Shown here piece by piece: positions 1 through 11,781 of a stretch of 64,000 bases of DNA. Source of the DNA: Hyposmocoma kahamanoa (Eukaryota > Arthropoda > Insecta > Lepidoptera > Cosmopterigidae); the NCBI RefSeq assembly GCF_003589595.1, contig NW_020653200.1:5784910-5848909 (forward strand), written 5' to 3'. Under the pieces are notes generated by a model. It was not told the origin of the DNA. It did not search any database and worked only from the letters and a program-made list of their open reading frames with translations. Within the stretch, counting starts at the first letter, position 1. Each line of letters starts with the position of its first letter. The position numbers were made by a program, and so were the translations under genes.

Positions 1-3000
1 AGTTAGGAGTTAGGGGGTGAAAGTTTATAAGGAAAACCAATATATATGAAAATTAGTATAGTACAGTGTCGAAATACTTATTTTAAACAGACGTATTCGG
101 GCGCCAGCTAATTTTATTATTATTGTTATATCTTCGGTAAGTTACTTATGTTCACAGTGGACAAAACTCTAAAAGTTTCAAAGCAAGAGTGGTTATTTTG
201 ATGGAATGTTTACTTAATACACGTATTTCTTCTTGTGATTTGCTCATACTCTATTTTTAAGCCTGTTCTTCGATGTATGGGCATTGGATTGTACCTATTT
301 ACGACGTTGGGTCAAGGTTTCCCTGTTCAAATATTGACGTGTTTTCTTAACTATTTGGATAATCATTTTTTAAGCTGTTGGGCTTACGGCATGAATAGGA
401 TCACCCCGACATTTTCCGTGGATGTCATCAAAAGCCGGTAGTGAATAGATTTAGAAGAAGGCTGCTTTTCTTATACCGGTCTGCCACTTACAAATGGGTT
501 AATATACATATACTTCACGCCTTTTTCGAATTGGTGTCGACCCAGGCAATAGCTTCCGAATCACTAGGAATCCTGGCACCCATATATCGCCTTATAAACG
601 CGCGTCAGTGCTTTGTACATATTGATCGGTTAGTACACTCTTGTCCTGGACCAGCACCCCTCTATGCCTTTTTATAACGCTTTTAATTAGCTATTATGGA
701 GTACATTTTATTATTTTAAGTAGATGCTCATGACTCAGGATATCAATAGTAAATAAACGCATGTAATTAGTTAATTATCGTGAGGATTGTAACAATTTCT
801 TCAATTTTATAAATATCCTGATTTGTAGTACAATAATAGACTAATGTGGAACTTAACAAGTTATATTAACACATTCCATATAAAATGGTATATTTACAAT
901 ACACGTTCACACTTCGCTTCCATATATTATTTTTTAAACGTATGTCTTTACTGTGTCTTCATTAATCGATTTATTTTAAGTATGTAATAGGTACTGTGAT
1001 ATGTAAAACCCAGTTTGTAAGATGATAACACAACAGGGTTTGCTCACACTTATATGGTCTGTGACTCACACAGTCTCTGACTCAAAGTGAGTCGACTCGT
1101 CTCATAATACAGATGAATTTCGCGACAAGATATTAAAGTTGGAGCTATATATAATATGATGGAACTATTCCTAGTTTCTAATAAGCAACTAGTTGGTAAT
1201 TGAAGTAAAACCGATATGCGTATGCTATTTTTCACAATATCTAATATTTTAGTTAAAATTTTATTATAACGTTTATAGGTTTTGCAAAATTCTACAACAT
1301 ATCTCCTTTTGTTTATAAATTATTTATTATGCAATGGTTCCAAAGAATTTTCTCCGCGATGTTTCCAAATTTTGTCCAGTTCAGCAGGGCTATGAGAGAC
1401 AAGACTATTTTGAAGCCCGCTCCAGTTTACATGCAGCACGCTGGCGATGCGCCAACACAGTTCAGACACGTGTGAAGGGAACCCACGTGCGTTCAACATA
1501 AGCCCATCATGTACGCCAATTTTTCTAAGCCATATTCACCATACCACGCCACATTAACAATAAATAAATCAATCTGCCTGAAATATAGCGCTGTAAACTT
1601 GCGTGTAACTTACATCCACGTGATTCGAAAAGTTGCTAGTCGATTTTACACTACTATATCAACGATTATACGTCTCATTGCAAGATTCGAGTCTCATGAC
1701 GAAGATGAGAAGACATAAGAAGAAAAATATACTTATAAAACAAGCAATAACATACTCTGCGCCATCTTTCGATCTTTTCTGAAATATTATATGGTAGTTG
1801 CTATACTGCGAAAAGAACCACACGCGAATGTGTATGTTGGTAGGACTTTAGTAATAGTTCAACTAAGAGCGCATAGATGGCGCTTCGCGATATGAAACTA
1901 AAATCTCCATATTTTCTGTTTCACATTGTTACGCATTGTCTGTAATAAGTAATAATATATTGCTTTCTTTCATAATTTAAACTTTTATCAGACAAATGAT
2001 AAATTTAAAATGATGAATTCTATGGTCTAATAAATAGACATGCGTAGGATAAGTTATCTATTATAATGTTTTGTAAGTAAATTGAAAAACAAACGCGGAA
2101 TTTTTAAAACAGTAATAATTTATGCTTGGCGTAATGGATGCTTTATGTAAACTACTTTTAAAGAAGATTTTCATCAAAGTATTGAAATCTTCGTTTTATT
2201 TTATGAACCGGATTAAACCATGGTTAAACATTGAGCAATAGTGTAGAGCGAATATTACTGGAAAGTTTAGATTTTAAACAAACTGATTTGGTTCAGCTTT
2301 TCCTTGACACCCATATAAGTACAGTAAGGTAATAGGTATATTTGTTACAAATATTTGTATTAAAACTCTACACGTAGCTATTGGATTAGAAAATTAAATT
2401 GTAAGTAGACGTTTTGTCGAATATCCTAAGTAGGTCAAGTTTCATATTCATACACAACATTTAAATCTATTTACCTACACACCTTAAATATGTACAAAGT
2501 CACATTTTTACCTATATTTTGACCTAGATATGGGCCTCTATTAATGACAGACTACTAGGTAATCGTCTTCCATGTTTGGATATTTTTCTTGCAACCACTT
2601 AGTCTTGAGTCTTTTGTAAAAATTGGTTATTTTTTACAGATAATGAAACAAAATTCGTCAGACAATCACTAAATACTTGATCTGAAACTAATAGGATCAA
2701 CAGATTAGTGATACACGATAATACTACCCAAAACGACCAATTTAGAAGCGGTCTTTTCCTAGAGTATGGTGCATTGTGGTTGAAGTTATGGGTTCGACCT
2801 TTATCATCCGCAATGCACCCAGAGACGTTCCGTTACTGGGTGAGGTCTCTCTTCTTTAGTATTAGGTGATATTTCACTGCACTCGATAGTCAACCAGGTT
2901 GCCGTCTTAAGAAACAATAAAATCAGTAACGGAACCCCCGTTTAACTAGACTAGACACTTAAATAAAACTCAAACCACCATGTCGCTATACCTACGAGAC

Positions 3001-3041
3001 ATCCAAGTTTGTCATAATTGAAAACCACGTTTTTGTTGCAG
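1..3041. other. Upstream intron or leader region of the formin gene, no gene seen
   Basis: AT-rich DNA with short open frames only. The first formin exon in the window opens with an acceptor and in-frame coding sequence, so an earlier coding exon must exist. I found no convincing candidate here, and it probably lies left of the window. Two short frames at about 235-441 and 441-677 have no recognisable domain on either strand. GC-richer patches near 1350-1500 and 1830-1900 could be regulatory or old repeats, but nothing decisive is visible. Confidence 0.5.
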
Positions 3042-3151
3042 CTGGACGATGCGACACTGCAGGTGTTCAAGGACGGTGACTACGGGCCCTACCTTGACTT
3101 GGACTCGACTCTTGGCGAGCAGGATGAGGAGCTGGAAGGACTACAGGACAG
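3042..3151 (+). CDS. Fhos: Fhos exon: GTPase-binding region
   Basis: Acceptor ttgttgcag, then [20 protein letters not shown] and on to EELEGLQD. This aligns with human FHOD1 'LEDCALQVSPSGYYLD...LEGFYE'. It enters in phase 0 and leaves two bases (AG) before donor GTACCA. AG plus C from the exon at 10901 gives Ser, then [15 protein letters not shown]. An earlier coding exon is required. Confidence 0.9.
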
Positions 3152-4787
3152 GTACCATCGTAATTTTACATACTCTATAGTTCCACGAATTCCAGGCCCC
3201 GGATCTCCTCCGAGGAGAAGATTTAAAATACAACCCTAGTCAAGATTCTAACCCTATCACACCTAAAATCCGAATGTAAGCAGCAGTAAAACTCCTTGTG
3301 AAAGAGTTCGTCCAGGGAAGTACTGCCACCGTAACACCGATTTCTGCCACCAAGCATTACTGCGTTCTGCCTTTGAAAGGTAAGGGTTTTGGTGAATTTT
3401 CTTAAAAGACTTTCAATTTATGTCCCAGTGTGACGGGCCGTAGTGGCTGTGCCTCGCAGATTTTCGCGATTTAAAGCTCTGAAATAAACTGTATTAACGA
3501 CACGCGCTTGTAATCTTTTCAATCAAAACAAGGAAAGATACTGACATATAAAGAGGCTTTATGGTGGAACCTTTGCCTACCCAAACAAATGGTCGAAAGG
3601 TATTAAAAAAGTTACGATACGAAAATATTTACAATTTTGATTGCGCTATAATTTCGCTACCATTTTTTAAGAATAGGTACTAAATAGTACAATTTATGTA
3701 CATTTTTTTGGTACCAAATTTGTCAGGATTCGTTAAGATATACACGACACTCAAAAATCGCACAATTTTAGCTTTATATCTCAGAAACTAACCAGCAGTT
3801 CGAGCTGCAGTTTCTTTTACTTTAGTGTACTATTAAGGTACTCATTTTTGGAATAATAAGTTTTTATAGTTACATATTGTCAATACTGCGGGCGTACGTT
3901 TGATATTGCTATAATTTCGTTCTGATGGTGGTACAATTTTTTTAAACAGAGGTACTAAATAGTACAATTTATGTCCATTTTTTTGATACCACATTTTTAG
4001 GATCCGTTAAGGTACACCCGCCATTCTAACTCTCACCTGAATGGCACTGCAACTCATAAGGCTAGGCGGCGTGTTTAATATCATTTTTTTTTATTAATTA
4101 CTAATATTAATGCTTTTGTCGCATTGTTTCAATTTTCCATTTATAATATTATAAAATTTTGAGCCGCACAATTAACAACAATTAACAAGGCAACAAATAT
4201 TAACTTCGGCCCTGTATAACATGACAAGCGTTCTCGGAGGTACGTCGTCTAGAGATTCGACTTCTATTTCTGAGGACGAGCACCCCTCAGCATCACGAGG
4301 TTTCGGAGACTTTTGATTTCGGGTGTCTCAATAGTCTTCATCACTGACCTCATTCTAAATATGTCTGTGCCCGCCAATATTTTTTTAATAAATCACTAAT
4401 ATTTTTTTGCTAGTTACATGACATAGTTTTAAGCATGATGTTTTGGACTTAATCGCAGCAAAATCATTAATGTATTTTTTGTTATGTTTAGCTGTTACAA
4501 AGCAGTATTCCGAACAAAAAAGCATAAATAAAATACAAAAATCAAAAAGGTAGGACCACAAAAATCTTTACAAACATGGTCCGAACCACAGACTATATAT
4601 ATGTCTGTGGTTCGAACCATAGATTTAGTATGTTCGAACTGATGAGTTGGTGCTCGCACAGCGAATATTCGATGCACAAATTTTAAATAATAAAAGGTCA
4701 AAAAATTCGTCTAACGCCCAGTCGTGTGACGAACGCCCCTGTCCAGATAAGTAGAAGAGTTCCGTTTGAAAATTTATTCGGGTCCGA

Positions 4788-4841
<54 letters not shown>

Positions 4842-5784
4842 TATTTTATACAGCTTAAACGCAGGCTTAATAACACGCAAATGTAATATACCAGTTTATA
4901 TCATCGTTGTTGTTTTGATGTCGTTTTTATCCTTGAGTACCATTAACAATAAAAATATGGATAGAAATAGTGGTTCATAATATTGCGCAGTCCCCCTAGT
5001 TGTGATCTTCCGGTTTCCGTATCCTCTCCTTTAAAAAGGATGTTTAAAAGTCCCCCACACGCTAGTAAAAACAAGGCGCAATTTTACTTCTGGATACGTT
5101 GTGAACAAGCAAATAATAACATAGTAAAAATTGTTATAAAATCTTTTCATTTACAATCTTTATATACATAACAAAATATATATAACGGCACTATAGGTAC
5201 TTGCTTTTTAGGCAAAGTTAAGTCGTGCGCCTGGTAGTAAGCGACACGCCTGTACGTAGTAGTTGCAGTGCCACTCCGAACTTTGAATCGCAAAGAACTG
5301 AGGGGCTCTGCTGCCACGCCCAGCACCCTGAGACATAAGTTGAGAAGTCCCATGTGCAATTACATGGGACTTATCAACTTATGACCAGCACCCTTACCCT
5401 TCAAAACTGGAACGCACTACTGGTCACATTACTGCATGGCGGTAGAAATCGGTAAGGTGGCAATAATCCCAGGACGAATACTTTCACAAGGAGCTCTACT
5501 ACTACTATCATCTGTGGTGTTATTGTTATACCCATGTAGGTTTTGGTTGATGGTGTACCAAAACTTTTATTTTGTAAAAATGATTTACCGGTAATTCAAT
5601 TAATAAATTAAGTGAATGTGATACTACAACTTTTGAAACTTTATTGTTCAAATTATGCAAATCATCAAAAATATTAAGTAAAATAAAAATAAATCATCCC
5701 AATGGATTGCTTTGCAAAACTGTCTGATAAAAATTATGAGTGACAGTCACTGCAATTCCACGCAGAGGGTCCACAGGAGTCACA

Positions 5785-5855
<71 letters not shown>

Positions 5856-8800
5856 TATATATTTGTATTATTCATCTTTCACTCTTTATACATAACGCTG
5901 TATTGGGGTTGGGTGATATATGAGCTACAAAAGTCTAAGGGAAAGTTAAGGCCATAGTACCCCACCCTAGCTCATTGTAGAAAAAGGTGTGAAAAAGTCC
6001 TAGACACAACACCACGGAGATTCGAAACTTCTACCTGTCAATTTAGAAGCAACCGTTCTCTCAATGCGCAAACTGCGCTCATGAAAATTTAGCATAGAAA
6101 TAATTGTATATATTACATATACAATTATACATGTTGATCGTTTAAAACGTAAAATGTTATAACAATTTAACATATGTTTATGAAAATTTGTTGATGGTAA
6201 TTCCACTAAATGTTTACGTATTAATGCAAACGACAGTACGTATATATCAGTAAGGTCGTCGCACCATTTCGGTGGCGCACGAAACAGAAATAGTACGTGG
6301 ATTCGACACATGTAAATTTATTTAGGATAGCAACCTACTAACCCGGTATCCCATGTGGTAAATCGAACAACCACCGCTGTGTTAAAATTATACATATATT
6401 CGGAAAAGTCTAGTGAAAACATTTTTTCCCGTAAGTTTTTAAGCACTTAGCTACGGCACCAACATGTATTAAAAATAGACTCTTTGTATACTTGAAGACT
6501 GTTATTATAATAACCTATAAGAGACGAGCGCAAACTATTTTAAAAACGCATCTTATTAGTAGAATTCTTGTTATAGTATCTACCTGACTATTCGTAATGA
6601 ATAGTATTTGACTTATTACGTTAGAAAGTTCGAAAACTTTATATTCAAGCGAAACGAGACTGTTTTGTCATCGCTTTTTTCGTAGGCAATTTTCAATCGC
6701 GTAGAAGTCGAAGGTGCAACAAAAACTTGCGCTTTGTTTGAACAATGAACTTGTGTGCACTATTATATACAGCGTGAGTAATTTAAAAAATCTGTTAATG
6801 CATTTTATTTTATACGCGCACAATATTATATCAGTAATATATAAAATTTAATGTAGGTAGTGGTTTGTTTCTTGTTTAAAATCAAACTTACTATCACTTA
6901 TGACGTTTGATGTTAATATTAAAATGTATTTTTCTTTAACTTTGCGATTTACAACTTAAGCATTTCAGTGCGATGAGAAAAGCCATTAATTTTAAGATCA
7001 CATACACGTAATTGCTTTATATAGTAACTGAATAGTGACGTATGCGTTAGATCGAGGGAGCTACAGCGTGGGCCCCAGCCCCAGTTGTTCGCCTGACGTG
7101 CTGCCTGTCGGCACTACTAACCCAAATCGATTTCTGGGTAGCAAACGATTTTAAAATTCTGTGTACTGTGTTTTGTTATAGTGAACTTCGATAGCACTTT
7201 AAGAAAAAAGTTGATTTTACATACCAACAAAAAGTGTAGTGGGTCAGGCCTAGATTTTTTTTTAAATAATTGTATATTTTCTACCACAAAAAAAATTATT
7301 AAAAACTAACACAGCAACTCTTAAATATTTATAGTTTATAGATTTGTGATAGCCTAAGCTAAGAGAGCCCCGTATTTTAGACCTCCTGGTCGCTAAATCT
7401 TGGTTGAACAAGTTATTTATATATTGTGATTAGACAGTAATTTAAAAAGTTAGTATTTTCGTTGTGTTGTGTGTGAGTGAATGAGGGAGAGATGAAGAGT
7501 GTGTGTGTGTATGTGTGTGTGTGTGAGTGTGCGTGCGTGCGTACCGTTAAGCCTTTAAGATATTATGATTAGAAGTTCCCCATTTTATCGTACCTTTAAG
7601 TATACAACCAAGTGGAAATAGTATCTCTACATTTTCTTCTTACCATATTCTCTAGGTACCGTAAGCGATTTATTAAAAAATATAGTCTAGGTTCTTGAAA
7701 GATAAAACTGAGTAATAATATAATAATTTTGTATGGTAGTCATGTAATTCCTCTTGTGTGCGTTGGAATGTTCAGGATTCAAATTTAATTGCCCATGTAG
7801 TCTTTACAAAGTGTATATAAAATATATTTTTTTCATTTCCTGACTGAAATTGCTTCAACACCGTGGAATAATTAAGCGTAGGGTATGAACAGAGCTTAGA
7901 GACACATACTTTAAATATTAGTCTTTAAGCTCTCTCGAATTACAACATATCGGTTTTTACCGCACCTGTCCAAGACGAAATATCATATCGACGATTAACA
8001 GGCAATAACCTGGTATACTACATTGGTTCAACTTTACAATAGAAGACAAAATTTTATTTACGTCTAATTTTAACTTTTAGTGATAACTTTGGTTTTAATT
8101 TAATTAATAATTTACATTACTTCAACATCCCCAATCTGTTTGCTTTAGTTTTAATAAGAATGTGTCTTGCGGGATATTACTTCAATATAAAAATCTACAC
8201 TTGTGAATTAATATGATATATTACATTATATTATATAAATATTACATATTTTTTTTATTAATTTATTTACAATCAGGTTAATACATAATAATGTAATAAC
8301 ATTTTTTTTACTTATTTACACGTAAGGACCGCGACGTGTGAGGAAACGTCGGTACATGACACCCTTCAGACACTTGTAGACTTGTACTGACAGATGTAGA
8401 GTTGGTACTCTCACCACAAATGAATTTTATTCACTTTGTGGCGGGACTCCAACTGTTCGACAATCAGGGCAGCAGTAGCTTTCAGCCGCATGTATTCCAC
8501 AATATCCGCAGACTTTGTGGAGTACCTAAGGAAGTCGTGACACGTATAGCAACGTCGTCGGTACTTCTGGACGACATATTTACATATTGGTTATAAGGTT
8601 ACGGCTGGTGTATTTCTTTTTTTTCCACATTTTTGAAACCATCCTCGTCGCACTGGTTTACTCGTCTCGGTGGTACTGACCACACGGCTCCAGAGATGAG
8701 TTTCTATTTCTTTTTTTTCCCCTTCGTTGGTTGCCTGTGTTGTGGCTGTGGAGCAATGAGTCGGGTAGCAGCGGCAACAGAAGCGTAATCACGTCGAGGG

Positions 8801-11672
8801 GTCAACGTGCGTACGCGAGACGTCTCCGCCGGAGCGGAAAACCGAGATTTTGAAGCTTCTTGGTGAAAATTGAAATAATAATGAAACAATAATATAATTA
8901 AATTGTATTATAAAATTTTATTAACATGTGGCAGCACGTCATATAATTTGAGAACATCTCGTTGCAGAGCAAACTTTAACTCTTGTAGATACTTCCAATT
9001 GCTGGCACTTATATTCAGTTTGTTTTGATACTTTGTGAGCCAATCCTCCAAACGCCGTCGTTTCGGTCGGTGAAGCAGATCTATGAAATCCCCATCAAAT
9101 TGAAGTTTTACAGAAATAGTTCCATTAGAGTCATATTTTAACATCCTTAAGTAAGTTACACGTCATAGTCCTATATTCATTAATGTTATCATCGGAGTTT
9201 AGAAATTCGCCCTTCTCAGATTACTTACACTTTATGCAACAGCGTCAAAAAATGGTTTACCAACTTTTGTAGTCTTGACATCGATGATCTTGTGTTGTTG
9301 ATCACAGGACTCAACTTCGAAAACTTGTCATTTCACGAGCGAATCTGTGTATTATCACAGCAATGCAAATGCGACATCATGAAATTGAATCGATCTCTAG
9401 AGATCGCATTGTAAACATTTTTTCTGATATACAGATTCAGTCCGTCGAGGCAACATCACATAACTGGACCCAAAAACTATTTCATTTCGGTGGCAACAAT
9501 AATGCCGGTTTTATGACCTTAGGCGGGATTTGTGTACTGCACTATAAATATAACTTCAAAATGGTGTAAAGGTGGTTGTCAATTCTTTTGTAGAGTGCCG
9601 ATTTCGCCAAGTATATTTTTGCCTGTTTCGCAAAGTAGGTTGTATTATATTGCATGTTAATTCGAATTATTCATTTCTATCATTTTATTTGATGGTATGT
9701 CGAACTCACAGACAGAACAGTAGCGGTGTTATAACACATTAATAGGAGTAAGTGAGTAAATGACAATATGTTGCGTCGTCTCTATAGGATATAATGTTGC
9801 AATTTCTCAATTTCAATTGATGTAACTCGTTAATACAGCAAAAGAAGAGAGCACGGTCCACAATGCTACTAATGTTAGTCTTTGGCTCAGTGTAGAATTA
9901 ATCTTTACACGTTGTGTTCTACGTAAGACAACTACGAATAAGAGGAATTTGATTTATCTTATACCAAACGCTTAATAAATAAATGGTAACTACAAAAGTG
10001 CTCTGAAATAGACGCAGCCTGTATTCATAATCTTATAGAAGGGAAAATTAACAACACAATGGAAGACGACAATCAACGATATTCAGTCTCATTCAGTGCA
10101 ATAGAAGACGCGGATCTCTCGATAATTAGACAAATGTCTTTCGACTCTGGTATAGTTGACTATGACGAAAAGCCAATGACGTCATTAATAAGGATTCTGG
10201 ACACAGAAGATGACATGTCCGAAGACGAGGATAGTGCACAAGAGATAATTGAAAAGTGAGTCCAAATAAAAACTGTTACGTAGAAGGTATATGCGTTAGA
10301 GATCGGCTTTATTAATTTAGTAGATATCTTCGAAGGCGGAAGGAAGAAGTTCTTACTATGTAGGGTCGTAGAGGAAAATAAATATATTTCTAAATATTCT
10401 TGTAACCAGCAAAGCTATGTTGCATTTACTTATTAAAAATCATCATTTTATTGCAGATATACTTATCTAATATTAAACAATAATACAATTTATTTTTACT
10501 TAAATGAAGGTATATTAGTATATATTTAAAAGTAGATATATACCCTAATATATGTATAAGTTATTTTTTATTATAAATCACTAATCTTAATACAGTATCG
10601 ACATATTCGTGCACATGTGTTGGTGTTTTATTTGTTATTTACTTAATGAATATTGCTTACGAAGATATTTTACATTATTCGTTGATGATAATAATAAATA
10701 ATATCGGCAACAAAGACGTTAGGGGTTGTTATTATATTTATGATTTGGATGTTTTTTATTTTAATAAAAAAATTGTAAATTGATTTTGATATAGAAATTA
10801 TTATTCAAACAGCTTATAGTTTTTTTACTTAAAATAAGTGTTAGCTTCGAATTACTATTGAAGAACGTATTTTGTTTAAAGTAATAATTTTTCATTACAG
10901 CCGCAAAAATGCCCTGGTTCTACGTACACAACTCTCGGTACGAGTACACGCTATTATTGGTAAGTCAAGATTGATTTAGTTCAAAATATTGACCAAACAT
11001 TTTGTATTTCACTTTGGAGTTTGAACCTTGTTCAAACTCTAGAAATTGCATCGCCTGTCTCTAGAGTCGGCGCAACCTTTTAACATTTTATAGTACTGAC
11101 TAGCAACGTACGTCATTAGTATATGATGTTACCATCCTTCTTACCATCATCAGACAGATATTGAAATAGTGTTTGTGTGTAACTGTGTATACACGCCAGC
11201 ACATCAAGCTACACATTGACGTATCTTGTTCTGTTGCACTGGAGGCGATTTTCGAACAAAAATGTGTAGTCTGATGTGTCATTGTCCGTACCACGAAAAC
11301 AAGCAAAGTTATTTAAAATAGACAAATGAATATAATCGAATATTACAAAACAGGAATAAATCCGATGAATCAATTTTATATCTGCATACCTTCCTACGAT
11401 CCCGGCGTTACCTACTAACAATGCCCCTATTCCACCACATCGTTGCGGTGTTGTCACTAACAACCGTGGTCTGCGCTAACAACACTAACGTGAAGGTATT
11501 TTGCATAACTTTTTTATTAAATAAACCGACTTCAAAAATTCATAGAATTACCTACAACAATTTGCCATGTTTTATTGGAATCGGTTACCGGAAAGTGCGC
11601 GTACCCTCTTTCCAACAAAAAAACATCATCAAAATCGATTCACAAATGCCAGTTATCGTATAACATACATAC

Positions 11673-11720
<48 letters not shown>

Positions 11721-11730
11721 NNNNNNNNNN

Positions 11731-11781
<51 letters not shown>

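Larger units (their letters stand above)
3152..10058. other. Large Fhos intron, repeat-rich
   Basis: Contains a dispersed-repeat fragment (3282-3398), a ~105 bp direct repeat (3641-3745 and 3905-4016), a hairpin (4576-4620), AT and AT/GT microsatellites (4792-4840, 5788-5870), a fuller copy of the dispersed repeat (5211-5505), a GT-rich patch near 7497-7535 and an unassigned ORF cluster (8402-9144). No other coding exon of the formin was recognised. A GC-richer patch near 7060-7140 might be a leader exon or promoter for the short isoform, but nothing proves it. Confidence 0.6.

Noticed and set aside
441..677. 78-aa plus-strand ORF near the left edge
   Set aside because: Checked on both strands for transposase or domain motifs and none seen; probably chance or an unrecognised repeat.
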